From contig JBIOTP010000083.1 in NCBI GenBank assembly GCA_044865965.1, positions 1-22,490 of the forward strand: a stretch of 22,490 nucleotides of DNA. The letters are read 5' to 3'. Source of the stretch: Solirubrobacter sp044865965 (GTDB taxonomy: Bacteria; Actinomycetota; Thermoleophilia; Solirubrobacterales; Solirubrobacteraceae). The notes beneath the pieces are model-generated. The model was not told the origin of the DNA. It saw only the letters and a program-made list of their open reading frames with translations, and did no database searches. Numbering within the stretch: the stretch's first letter is position 1; each line of letters starts with the position of its first letter. The position numbers and the translations under genes are program-made. Below are positions 6,743 to 14,008 of the stretch, in pieces.

Positions 6743-7283
6743 ATGCAGGCAGGACAGAGGATTGCGGTGGCGGGGGCGACAGGGAGGGTCGGCCGTCACA
6801 TCGTCGACGGCTCGAGGCTCGGGGAGCCGATGTGGTCGCGATATCGCGGTCCGCCGGCGTGGATGTCATCACCGGAGACGGGCTGACGGACGCGGTGGCC
6901 GGCGTCGAATGCGTGATCGACGCGGCTACCGGGCCCTCGCCCGACCAGGAGGCGAGTGGGGCCGGCAGGGCGACGTGAGCTACGTGCCGAGGATGCGCAC
7001 GCAGCCGGTCGCCGCCAGGGCCGTTGCCGAGGCGCTCGCCGACCTGGCCACCGATCCGGCGGCGCCGATCATGGAGATCGCGGGTCCGCGGGAGGAGAGC
7101 CTCGTCGAGTTGGCGAGGCTCCTCGTCGCCCGGCGCGGTGACCGCGTGCGGATCGAGGACGTGAGCGATCCGGCCGACCCGGACCGCGAGGTCTTCGAGG
7201 CGGGCGGCCTGCTGCCCGGCCCGGACGCCGCCCTCGCGGGCCCGACGTTCGAGGAGTGGCTCGATTCTGGCCCGCTACCGTAG
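6743..7283 (+). pseudogene. Broken NAD(P)-binding SDR (NmrA-like) gene
   Basis: ATG 6743 with GAGG 6 nt upstream opens a Rossmann start, RIAVAGATGRVGRHIV. The reading frame shifts near 6811-6820; the next frame carries GADVVAISRSAGVDVITGDGLTDAV...VIDAATGPSPDQEA and then stops soon after 6953. Sequence in a third frame resumes at EWGRQGDVSYVPRMRTQPVA and runs to TAG 7281. Pieced together this is an atypical SDR of the NmrA/SDR_a5 kind, but only about 180 codons remain where the family has about 250-290. A central segment of roughly 75-100 residues appears to be deleted, on top of the frameshift. Two lesions argue against a single sequencing error. It probably once encoded an oxidoreductase or redox sensor. 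Confidence 0.8.
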
Positions 7284-7288
7284 GCGGC

Positions 7289-9196
7289 GTGCCCGCGCCG
7301 CGCGCCCGCTTCAGCGACCGCACGGCGTGGGCGCGCAATCTCACGGCGCCGCTGCGGGACTTCCTGAGCACGGAGACCAGCGGCGCGCTCGCGCTGCTCC
7401 TCGCCGCGGTCGCCGCGCTCCTGTGGGCCAACTCGCCGTGGCCGGACTCGTACGAGTCGGTGTGGACGACGACGCTCTCGATCCGGCTCGGGGACTCCGG
7501 CATCTCGCAGGACCTGCGCCACTGGGTCAACGAGGGCCTGATGACGTTCTTCTTCCTCGTGGTCGGGCTCGAGGCCAAGCGCGAGCTCGACCTCGGGCAG
7601 CTGCGCGACCGGCGGCGGATCGCGATCCCGCTCGTGGCCGCGCTCGGCGGCATGGCGCTCCCGGTGGCGATCTATCTCGCCTTCAACGCCGGCGGGCCGG
7701 AGGCCGACGGCTGGGGCGCCGCGATGTCCACCGACACCGCGTTCGCGCTGGGCGTGCTCGCCCTGGTGGCGCCGGGCGGCACCCGGCTGCGCGTGCGGCT
7801 GCTCACGCTGGCGGTGGTCGACGACCTCGTGGCGCTGGTGGTGATCGCCACGGCGTACACGAGCGAGCTGGAGGTCGTGCCGCTGGCGGTGGCGATCGGG
7901 CTCTTCGGCGCGCTCGTGGCGCTCCGCTACGCGCCGCACGAATGGCGGCTGCGCGCCGCCGCCGTGCTCGGCGTGGGCTTCTGGGCGGCGCTGTACAAGT
8001 CGGGGATCGATCCCGTCATCGCGGGCCTCGTGGTCGGTCTCGTGACGAGCGCCTATCCGCCGCCGCGGGCCGAGCTCGAGCGGGTGGTGGAGCTCACGCG
8101 CTCGTTCCGCGAGCAGCCCACGCCGGAGCTCGCGCGCACCGCCCAGCGGGGCGTGGCGTCCGCGATCTCCCCGAACGAGCGCCTCCAGTACCGGCTCCAC
8201 CCCTGGACGAGCTTCGTGATCGTCCCGCTGTTCGCGCTCGCCAACGCGGGGATCCAGATCAACGGCGCGTTCCTCGCGGACGCGGTCGGCTCGCCGATCA
8301 CGCTCGGCATCTTCCTCGGCTACCTCGTGGGCAAGCCGGTCGGGATCGTCGTCGCGTCGGCGTTCGCCCTCAGGCTGCGCCTCAGCCTCCGCCGGCAGCT
8401 GAGCTGGCCGGTGATCGCGGGCGGCGGCGTGGTGGCCGGCATCGGGTTCACCGTGTCGCTGCTGATCGCGAGCCTCGCGTTCGAGGGGCGCGAGCTCCAG
8501 GAGGCGAAGCTCGGCGTGCTCGCCACGGCGGTGGCAGGCTCCCTGGGCGGCTGGGCCGCGTTCCGGGCCATCGCCCGTCTGCCCAGCACCCTGCGCGCCC
8601 GCCAGATCGCGGGCACCGACGACGACATCGTGGACCTGGCCGACGACGTCGACCCCGAGCGCGACCACATCCGCGGCGCCGAGGACGCGCCCGTGACGCT
8701 CGTCGAGTACGGCGACTACGAGTGCCCCTACTGCGGCCAGGCCGAGGTCGTGCTGCGCGAGCTGCTGCTGTCCTTCGGCGACGACCTCCGCTACGTCTGG
8801 CGTCACCTCCCGCTGAACGACGTGCACCCGAACGCGCAGATGGCGGCCGAGGCCGCGGAGGCCGCGGCCGCCCAGGGCGCGTTCTGGGAGCTCCACGACA
8901 AGCTGCTCGACCACCAGGACGAGATCGCGCCGCGCGACCTCGCGCGCTATGCCGAGGAGCTCGGGCTCGACATGGACCGCTTCTGGCGGGAGCTCCGCCG
9001 CCACGAGCACGCCGAGCGCGTGGCCGACGACGTGGGCACCGCCGACGCGAGCGGCGTCGCGGGCATGCCCAGCTTCTTCATCAACGGCAGGCGCCACCAC
9101 GGCGCCTACGACGCCCGCACGCTCTCCGCCGCCGTGCGCGCCGCGCGGGCGCGTGCCTCCGCGGTCAGAGCCCAGGCGCCCGAACGTGTAAGCTAG
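7289..9196 (+). CDS. nhaA: Na+/H+ antiporter NhaA fused to DsbA-like thioredoxin domain
   Basis: 635 residues. Residues 1-430 are a full NhaA antiporter with the functional positions preserved: D149 in STDTAFALG, the paired D178-D179 in VVDDL, and K349 in LVGKPVGI, corresponding to E. coli D133, D163/D164 and K300. After a short acidic linker (about 440-460) comes a DsbA/thioredoxin-like domain with the active site C479-P-Y-C482 and the cis-proline loop GMPSFF (P594). The antiporter exports Na+ in exchange for protons; the appended domain would do disulfide exchange or redox control (inference). NhaA-thioredoxin fusions are known in actinobacteria. I choose GTG 7289, six bases after the pseudogene stop; TACCGT lies 7 nt upstream and hints at a leaderless start. 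GTG 7256 is an alternative. Confidence 0.93.
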   Translation: MPAPRARFSDRTAWARNLTAPLRDFLSTETSGALALLLAAVAALLWANSPWPDSYESVWTTTLSIRLGDSGISQDLRHWVNEGLMTFFFLVVGLEAKRELDLGQLRDRRRIAIPLVAALGGMALPVAIYLAFNAGGPEADGWGAAMSTDTAFALGVLALVAPGGTRLRVRLLTLAVVDDLVALVVIATAYTSELEVVPLAVAIGLFGALVALRYAPHEWRLRAAAVLGVGFWAALYKSGIDPVIAGLVVGLVTSAYPPPRAELERVVELTRSFREQPTPELARTAQRGVASAISPNERLQYRLHPWTSFVIVPLFALANAGIQINGAFLADAVGSPITLGIFLGYLVGKPVGIVVASAFALRLRLSLRRQLSWPVIAGGGVVAGIGFTVSLLIASLAFEGRELQEAKLGVLATAVAGSLGGWAAFRAIARLPSTLRARQIAGTDDDIVDLADDVDPERDHIRGAEDAPVTLVEYGDYECPYCGQAEVVLRELLLSFGDDLRYVWRHLPLNDVHPNAQMAAEAAEAAAAQGAFWELHDKLLDHQDEIAPRDLARYAEELGLDMDRFWRELRRHEHAERVADDVGTADASGVAGMPSFFINGRRHHGAYDARTLSAAVRAARARASAVRAQAPERVS

Positions 9197-9203
9197 CGCT
9201 TAC
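9188..9203. promoter_or_regulatory. Palindromic operator abutting the arsR-type start
   Basis: GTAAGC (9188-9193) and GCTTAC (9198-9203) are perfect 6-bp inverted arms around TAGC. The palindrome contains the nhaA stop codon (9194-9196) and ends at the base before GTG 9204. ArsR-family proteins often bind such short palindromes at their own promoters, so autoregulation is likely. TAAGCT within it could also be a -10. Confidence 0.6.
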
Positions 9204-9560
9204 GTGTCAGACCCGATCGACTTGACGGCCGTGCTCGGCGCGCTCGCCGATCCGACGCGCCGGGCGGCCGTGCAGCGGCTGGCGCACGGGCCGGCCACGG
9301 CGAGCCAGCTCGCCGCGCTGGCGCCCATGAGCCGCCCCGCGGTCTCGCAGCACCTGCGCGTGCTCCGCGAGGCCGGGCTGGCGCGGAGCACGCAGTCGGG
9401 CCGTCACGTCTGGTACCAGCTCGGCGGCGCCGCGCTCGTGGAGGCGCAGCGGTGGCTCGGCGAGCTCGTCGACCAGTGGTCGCGCGCGTCCGTCGCCGCC
9501 GACCCCCCGCCCATCGCCTTTCGTGAACGGGTCGATCAGCGCACGAGCCCGCGCCGGTGA
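9204..9560 (+). CDS. ArsR-family winged-helix regulator (non-metal type)
   Basis: 118 residues. The core is a compact winged helix-turn-helix: LTAVLGALADPTRRAAVQRL, then TASQLAALAPMSRPAVSQHLRVLREAGLA with recognition helix, then the beta wing RSTQSGRHVWYQL. There are no cysteines, so metal sensing by classical ArsR/SmtB sites is unlikely. It is closer to SdpR/PigS-like members used as simple autorepressors. It lies 7 bp after nhaA in the same direction, and its presumed operator overlaps the nhaA end. The C-terminal tail runs into the first 74-bp repeat unit, whose sequence supplies the stop codon. GTG 9204 is chosen because the domain needs it. Confidence 0.85.
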   Translation: MSDPIDLTAVLGALADPTRRAAVQRLAHGPATASQLAALAPMSRPAVSQHLRVLREAGLARSTQSGRHVWYQLGGAALVEAQRWLGELVDQWSRASVAADPPPIAFRERVDQRTSPRR

Positions 9561-9749
9561 AGGGGGAGCCCGGAGTGGCCCGGCGGGGATCGATCGTCGC
9601 CCGGCGGCGGGTCCGGCGAACTGCCGGCAGGTGAAGGGGAGCCCGGAGTGGCCCGGCGGGGATCGATCGTCGCCGGGCGGCGGGTCCGGCGAACTGCGGG
9701 CAAGGTGAGCGGAAGCCTTGGATTGCCGCGACGGAAATCGATCATCGCC
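9553..9749 (+). repeat. Three tandem 74-bp units of the dispersed repeat
   Basis: Units begin at 9556, 9630 and 9704, with an exact 74-bp period. Units 1 and 2 are almost identical; unit 3 has diverged. Each reads GGTGA(A/G)nGG-n-AGCCC/T, then a GC-rich middle, then ATCGATC(G/A)TCGCC. Between units comes GGCGGGTCCGGCGAACTGC, matching the core of copies A, B and D. Unit 1 overlaps the last codons and stop of the ArsR gene. There are no spacers, so this is not CRISPR. Confidence 0.85.
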
Positions 9750-9752
9750 CCT

Positions 9753-9806
9753 GGGGGTGTACCGAGAAACCGTCGCACAGGAGGGTGAGTAAGTCGGTAC
9801 GCCCCC
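9753..9806. repeat. Long inverted repeat at centre of the second repeat cluster
   Basis: Arms 9753-9765 and 9794-9806 pair over 13 bp with a single T·G pair (GGGGTGTACCGA against TCGGTACGCCCC) and enclose a 28-nt loop. It lies between the plus-strand copies (9553-9749) and the minus-strand copy (9902-9943). This repeats the plan of the first cluster, where a palindrome sits between opposed copies. Confidence 0.65.
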
Positions 9807-9901
9807 GGACCGGGCGAGCGAGCGTGATCGATCGCGCGCGCACCAGGAGGGATTGCCGCGCTGACCGAACCCGCCCGATCACCGGGACTGGGCGCGGCGA
9901 T

Positions 9902-9943
9902 TCGGGTTCCCTCCTCACTTGCAAGAAGTTCGCCAAGCCCGCC
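9902..9943 (-). repeat. Inverted copy D of the dispersed repeat
   Basis: Read on the minus strand: GGCGGGCTTGGCGAACT, then CTTGCAAGTGAGGAGGGA and ACCCG. It matches copy B (2385-2424) closely. Its downstream flank carries GATCGATCA at 9834-9826 and a GGATTGCCGCG block (plus strand, 9850-9860) that also occurs in unit 3 (9719-9729). The whole gap 9561-9985 (425 bp) is made of these repeats and their flanks; I see no gene in it. Confidence 0.75.
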
Positions 9944-9985
9944 AGGCGGCTGAGCACAAGCGGACACGAGGAGGGCGGCCGCGGG

Positions 9986-11020
9986 CTACAGCCGGGCCGA
10001 GCGCATGAGGACCTTCAGGGGCCGGTTCCTCGGGATGTAGGAGACCACGACCTTCGTCCGCACGGTCGCGCGCCGCGCCAGGACGCGGGCGCCGGCGGGC
10101 GTCGGGCGCAGGCGCAGCCGGACCCGCCCGGCGTGCTTGGCGCGCGTCTCGCCCGTGAGGATCGTGACGAACGGGCCGGCACCCGTACGGCGGCTGGCCG
10201 GCAGCGTGACGGAGGCGCCCAGGCTCCCCGCCCGCGGGACCCTGATCAGCAGGGTCGCGCCGCCCGGCCGGCGCTCCGCGGCCAGCAGCCGGAGCCCCCG
10301 CCGCACGGTGCGGGCCGCAGGAGAGTCGGCGCCGGAGACGTCCGCGTCCAGCTCGTCGCCCTCGGCGAAGTCGTCGAACCAGTCGTTCTCCCAGTCCAGG
10401 CCGAGACCGCCGCCGTCCGGATCCTGCGACTCGTCGCCGAGCCCGTCCTGGTCGACGTCGGGCTCCACGAGGGCGTCGAAGAGGAGCTCCTCGCCGGTCC
10501 CGCCGTCCATTCCGCAGGGGTCGCACGGCGACGCGAAGGACTGGACCGCGCCGTCGGGTCGCGCGCGCGTCCGCACGCCCAGATCCACCTGCCCGGTCGG
10601 GAGGACGAAGGCGATCGAGTCGCCGCGCTGCACCGGGAGGTGCAGGCCCTCGACCTCGCTCAGCTCGCCGGTCGCCGAGGACACCGGCACGGGGGCCGAG
10701 TCCACGACCTCCACGCCCACACCGCCGTCCTCGGCCGGTCGCAGCACCGCGATCCTCGGCTGCTCGGCGCCGGCGATCCGCTTCGCTCGCGCGCCGGCCG
10801 CGACGAGCACGCCGTCCTCGGGCGCCTCCACCGTCGCCCCCCGCAGCGCGAACTGCGAGAAGCCCATGCTCGCCCCGGGCGGGCACGCCGCGCAGGCGAA
10901 GGCGTCCGGATCCGCCGAGGTATCGGGTGAGCCGAGGGTCGTCGACGCGTCCGCCCGCTGGGCGCCGACAGCGATGGCCGCCAGCAGCGCGGCGGTGAGT
11001 GGGAGGAGCCGGAGGGTCAT
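9986..11020 (-). CDS. Secreted protein with a thrombospondin-type-3-like calcium motif
   Basis: 344 residues. A signal peptide is clear: MTLRLLPLTAALLAAIAVGAQ followed by ADAS, cleavage near residue 26. A beta-rich region (about 30-180) contains cysteine pairs CAAC and CDPC, and VDQDGLGDESQDPDGG is an aspartate-rich, EF-like thrombospondin type 3 segment that would bind Ca2+. The C-terminal third is strongly basic (RRGLRLL... RVRLRLRPTPAG) and resembles the repeated beta domains that follow such linkers in Thermoleophilia surface proteins. I prefer ATG 11020 because the signal peptide begins there; GTG 11056 would add 12 residues. Function unknown. Probably exported and possibly cell-wall bound. 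Confidence 0.75.
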   Translation of the reverse strand: MTLRLLPLTAALLAAIAVGAQRADASTTLGSPDTSADPDAFACAACPPGASMGFSQFALRGATVEAPEDGVLVAAGARAKRIAGAEQPRIAVLRPAEDGGVGVEVVDSAPVPVSSATGELSEVEGLHLPVQRGDSIAFVLPTGQVDLGVRTRARPDGAVQSFASPCDPCGMDGGTGEELLFDALVEPDVDQDGLGDESQDPDGGGLGLDWENDWFDDFAEGDELDADVSGADSPAARTVRRGLRLLAAERRPGGATLLIRVPRAGSLGASVTLPASRRTGAGPFVTILTGETRAKHAGRVRLRLRPTPAGARVLARRATVRTKVVVSYIPRNRPLKVLMRSARL

Positions 11021-11078
11021 GACGACCCATGCGCGCGAGCAGCGCGGTCGGGTCACTCAGTGGTCGTGGCCGCTCGGA

Positions 11079-11288
11079 TCAGGCGAGGAACTCCCGCATC
11101 GCGTGAGCGAGCCTGCGGGCAAGCTCCATCGCCCCGTTCTCGTCCATCTCGCGGTCCCGGTCCTCGTAGACGCCCTTGCGCGGGCCGACGACGAGGATCG
11201 CCGCGCCGGTGTCGTGGTTGCGCACCTCGATCGCGAACGTCGCCTCGAGCACCCGCGCGGTAGCCGCGTCTTCACCGTAGTGATGCAT
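11079..11288 (-). CDS. Small hypothetical protein, 69 aa
   Basis: 69 residues starting MHHYGEDAATARVLEATF. ATG 11288 is preceded by GGAGG at a 7-nt spacing, which decides the start over the longer frame. It has a predicted beta hairpin (EATFAIEVRNHDTGAAILVVG) and an acidic C-terminal helix (MELARRLAHAMREFLA). No membrane segment or recognisable motif. It begins 19 bp after the stop of the upstream membrane-protein gene on the same strand, so the two are probably co-transcribed. I do not recognise the family. Confidence 0.65.
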   Translation of the reverse strand: MHHYGEDAATARVLEATFAIEVRNHDTGAAILVVGPRKGVYEDRDREMDENGAMELARRLAHAMREFLA

Positions 11289-11307
11289 GGTCGACCTCCA
11301 ATCGGCA

Positions 11308-11814
11308 CTACCAAAGGAACACGACAAAGAACGCGACAGCCAGGGCGATCTCCGCAAACAGGCACGCCAGGGCCGCGTGGAGCAGCCGCGCGGCCCACGC
11401 GTTCACCGCGTCCCACCGGCGCTGTTGCGTGGGCGTGAGGTCCTCCCACGTCTTGCGCTGATAGCGGTACTGCAGATGCAGCCTGAACGACCGGTGCTCG
11501 AAGCGCAGCACGAGCAGCGCCAGCCCTGACGTCGCCAGCCCGGCGAGCGCCGACCCGACCACGAGCGCGGACTCCGGGGTGACCTCCCCCACGCGGCCGC
11601 CCTTGCTGGCCCGCGTGACGAAGAAGTTGACCGTGAACGCGATCACCGCGACGCTCGCGGTGATCAGGAAGTAGGTGAGCTTCTGCTTGGTCTCGATGAA
11701 CTTCTCGACCTGCGAGTCGACCGCGAGGTCGTAGTCGTCGGGCTTGCTCGTCGCGGGCGGCACTGAATCGGCGATCCCCGGTTTCGAGCGCGCAGGCTTC
11801 GGCGCTTCGGCCAC
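11308..11814 (-). CDS. Hypothetical membrane protein, about three helices
   Basis: 168 residues. A proline-rich cytoplasmic head (1-35) is followed by an amphipathic helix (EKFIETKQKL) and membrane segments at about 46-65, 82-103 and 142-167. Between the second and third is a charged loop with RYQRKTWEDLTPTQQRRW. The protein ends directly after the last helix (FFVVFLW). GTG 11814 is used; TAGAAA lies 6 nt upstream, close to the leaderless spacing seen elsewhere here but imperfect. First gene of a probable two-gene unit with the 69-residue protein. I do not recognise the family. Confidence 0.65.
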   Translation of the reverse strand: MAEAPKPARSKPGIADSVPPATSKPDDYDLAVDSQVEKFIETKQKLTYFLITASVAVIAFTVNFFVTRASKGGRVGEVTPESALVVGSALAGLATSGLALLVLRFEHRSFRLHLQYRYQRKTWEDLTPTQQRRWDAVNAWAARLLHAALACLFAEIALAVAFFVVFLW

Positions 11815-11923
11815 GGCACGTTTCTACTCCGGTCGCTCAGCTCCGTCCAGGCGCGCGGAGGGCGGGCGGCGGCCGCAGATAGGGGGCGCGCGGCTCGGGG
11901 CGGAGATGAGCGAGGATGCGACC

Positions 11924-11995
11924 ATGGCGGTCTCGCTCGCCGATCCCGGGGCCCGCGGCAGCACAAGAACCCGCTCAGCGCGATGCGCGTCCTGA
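11924..11995 (+). CDS. Possible 23-codon leader ORF ahead of the glycosyltransferase
   Basis: ATG 11924 has GAGG 8 nt upstream, while the glycosyltransferase ATG 11983 has no ribosome site of its own. This short frame (MAVSLADPGARG...) ends at TGA 11993-11995, 13 bases inside the next gene. Translational coupling could therefore load ribosomes on the glycosyltransferase. The peptide has no recognisable features, and the call is inference from geometry alone. Confidence 0.3.
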   Translation: MAVSLADPGARGSTRTRSARCAS

Positions 11996-13149
11996 TCCTC
12001 TCGGCGGACATCGGGGCGGGGCATGACCTCCCCGCGTCGCTGCTGGCCGACGCGATCCGGCGCGAGCGCCCCGGCGCCGAGGTGATGATCGAGGACGGCC
12101 TCGCCGCGATGGGTCGTCCGATCCACACCCTCGTGCGCGGGGGCGCGGAACCGGTGCTGGAGCGCATGGCGGCCGTGTTCGAGGTGCAGTACTGGCTGGT
12201 GAGCCGGCTCGCGCCCACGCGTGCGCTGACCGGCGCGCTGGGCGTGCTGCTGGGCGGGCGGGGCCTGTTGCGGCTCGTCCGCCGCACGCGCCCGGACGTG
12301 ATCGTCTCCACGTATCCGGGGACGACGGAGGTGCTCGGGCGCCTGCGCCGGCTCGGCCGCCTCCCGGTTCCGTGCGTCGCGGTCATAACAGACCTGGCGG
12401 CGCTGCGCTACTGGGCCCATTCCGGCATCGACCTGCACCTGATCTCGCACGCCGAGTCCCGCGCGGAGGTCGAGGCGATCGCCGGGCCGGGGGCCGACGT
12501 ACGCCACGTGCGAGGCCTGACGCGACCGGAGTTCGAGGCGGCGCCCCCGCGCGCCGTCGCGCGGGCGCGCCTCGCCCTGCCGGCGGACGCGCCGGTGGTG
12601 GTCGTCTCCGGAGGCGGATGGGGCGTCGGGGACCTCGAGCGGGCGGCGCGGGTGGTGCTCGCGCGCCCCGGCGCGATCGTCGTCTGCCTGTGCGGAAGCA
12701 ACGGCGCGCTGCGGGACCGGCTCGCACGCGCGTTCGCCGCCGAGCCCCGCGCGCGGGTCGAGGGATTCACGGACCGGATGTGCGAGTGGCTGTCGGCCGC
12801 CGACGCGCTCGTGCACTCGACGGCCGGCCTGACAGTGCTGGAGGCGCAGATGTGCGGTACCCGTGCGATCTCCTACGGCTGGGGCGTCGGGCACATCCGG
12901 TTGAACAATCGCGCCTACCGGCGATCCGGCCTCGCCGGCGTCGCGGCCACCCCGGCGGAGCTCTCCGCCGCCCTCGGGCGCGCGCTGGTGGCGCCGCGCG
13001 AGCCGGACGCATCGTTCGCGGCGCTGCCGGCCGCGGCCGAGGCCGTGCTCGAGCTCAGTCGAGGTGGGACCGCGCCACCAGCCCGCCGACTGCGGCAGCG
13101 GAGCCGAGCACGATCCCGCCCGCCACCACGAGCGCCACTCCGATCATGA
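11983..13149 (+). CDS. MGDG-synthase/GT28-like glycosyltransferase
   Basis: 388 residues with a GT-B plan. The N-terminal domain opens RVLILSADIGAGHDLPASLLADAI, the acceptor-side GAGH loop of the MGDG synthase/UgtP family, and includes RPDVIVSTYP. The C-terminal domain has VVVSGGGWGVGDL, FTDRMCEWLSAADALVHSTAGLTVLEAQ and ISYGWGVGHIRLNN, matching the sugar-nucleotide site of GT28 enzymes such as MurG. It likely glycosylates a lipid acceptor at the cytoplasmic membrane face. The last 32 residues are an Arg/Pro-rich tail read antisense to the DMT transporter gene (95-bp overlap), probably dispensable. Nearby deacetylase, aminotransferase and epimerase genes support a surface glycan or glycolipid role. 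Confidence 0.85.
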   Translation: MRVLILSADIGAGHDLPASLLADAIRRERPGAEVMIEDGLAAMGRPIHTLVRGGAEPVLERMAAVFEVQYWLVSRLAPTRALTGALGVLLGGRGLLRLVRRTRPDVIVSTYPGTTEVLGRLRRLGRLPVPCVAVITDLAALRYWAHSGIDLHLISHAESRAEVEAIAGPGADVRHVRGLTRPEFEAAPPRAVARARLALPADAPVVVVSGGGWGVGDLERAARVVLARPGAIVVCLCGSNGALRDRLARAFAAEPRARVEGFTDRMCEWLSAADALVHSTAGLTVLEAQMCGTRAISYGWGVGHIRLNNRAYRRSGLAGVAATPAELSAALGRALVAPREPDASFAALPAAAEAVLELSRGGTAPPARRLRQRSRARSRPPPRAPLRS

Positions 13150-13927
13150 TGACGCCGCCGCCCGCCGGCGTGCGGCCCCAGTGCTCGCCGGTCAGCAGCG
13201 GTGCACAGACCACGGGCACGATCGTCTGCAGCGCGAACGCGCCCGTGGCCACGCGCGCGGCCGGGACGCGCTGGAGCGCGGCCATCTCGTCGGCGAGCGC
13301 GACGCCCGCGACCGCGGCGGTCAGCGCCGCCCAGGCCGTCGCGGCGGCCGGCGCGCCGCCGTCGAGTGCATCCGCAAGCAGCTTGGACGTGAGCCCCGAC
13401 GCCGCGTACCCGCACCCGGCGGCGACCACGAGCGCGAGTCCGGGCGCCCGCCGGCCGGGGCCACTGAGCAGCCATGGCGCGCCGGCGAGCGCGGCCAGCG
13501 CCGCGAGTACGCCGCCGAGCGCGACGGCGCCGGCGTGTGTCCGCTCGGTCTCGGGCGCCGCCCACGCGAGCAGCGCGAGCCCACCCGCGATCGCCGCGGC
13601 AGCGGCCACGTCGCGCGCCCGCGCGGGCTCGTCGAGCAATCGCGTGCCGAGTGCGAGCAGCACCAGGAGGCCGACCGCGAGCGCCGGCTGCACGACCGTC
13701 AGCGGGGCGAGCGTCAGCGCGGCGATCTGCAGCGGCCAGCCGAGCACGGCGAGCGCCGTGGCGGCCAGCCAGCGAGGACGGCGGACGAGCGCGGCCAGGA
13801 GGCCGATCCCGACGCGCACGGTCGGCACGGCGCGGGTCTCGAGCGCCTGCAGCGCCACCGCGCCGTCGAAGCAGCTCGCGGCGAGCCCCGCGAGCACGAT
13901 GCCGCCCACGAGCGCGCCGGCGCTCAT
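13055..13927 (-). CDS. DMT-superfamily (EamA-like) transporter
   Basis: 290 residues with about 9-10 predicted membrane helices in two halves, typical of drug/metabolite transporters. The stretch ALQALETRAVPTVRVGIGLLAALVRRPRWLAA and the following LAPLTVVQPALAVGLLVLL resemble the NIPA/DMT subgroup of actinobacterial membrane proteins. The substrate is unknown. ATG 13927 with GGAG 8 nt upstream is preferred. The longer frame would translate a 30-bp DNA repeat into a DRRDRAGPR tandem and is unlikely. The gene ends inside the 3' end of the glycosyltransferase and diverges from the polysaccharide deacetylase. Confidence 0.8.
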   Translation of the reverse strand: MSAGALVGGIVLAGLAASCFDGAVALQALETRAVPTVRVGIGLLAALVRRPRWLAATALAVLGWPLQIAALTLAPLTVVQPALAVGLLVLLALGTRLLDEPARARDVAAAAAIAGGLALLAWAAPETERTHAGAVALGGVLAALAALAGAPWLLSGPGRRAPGLALVVAAGCGYAASGLTSKLLADALDGGAPAAATAWAALTAAVAGVALADEMAALQRVPAARVATGAFALQTIVPVVCAPLLTGEHWGRTPAGGGVIMIGVALVVAGGIVLGSAAAVGGLVARSHLD

Positions 13928-13937
13928 CGTCACGCTC

Positions 13938-14008
13938 CGCGGCCCGGCACGATCCCGCCTACCGTCGCGCGGCCCGGCACGATCCCGCCTATCGTCACGC
14001 GACGCGGC
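13938..14008. repeat. 30-bp tandem repeats in a divergent promoter
   Basis: Units start at 13938 and 13968 with a 30-bp period and read CGCGGCCCGGCACGATCCCG then CCTA(C/T)CGTC. A degenerate third unit starts at 13998 (CGCGACGCGGCATGATCC) and contains the deacetylase start codon. Each full unit offers a TANNNT hexamer (TACCGT 13960-13965; TATCGT 13990-13995) toward the deacetylase, so the array may be duplicated promoter or operator sequence. Confidence 0.65.

Noticed and set aside
6980..9100. 706-codon open frame on the minus strand opposite nhaA
   Set aside because: It is antisense to an intact NhaA-DsbA gene, with low-complexity charged composition and no domain signature.
9553..9943. CRISPR array
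   Set aside because: Units are 74 bp, contiguous, without unique spacers, and only three in number. No cas genes occur nearby.
11744..11995. 83-codon plus-strand ORF across the membrane-protein start
   Set aside because: Its first part is antisense to a better-supported gene. Only the last 23 codons, with their own ribosome site, were kept as a tentative leader.
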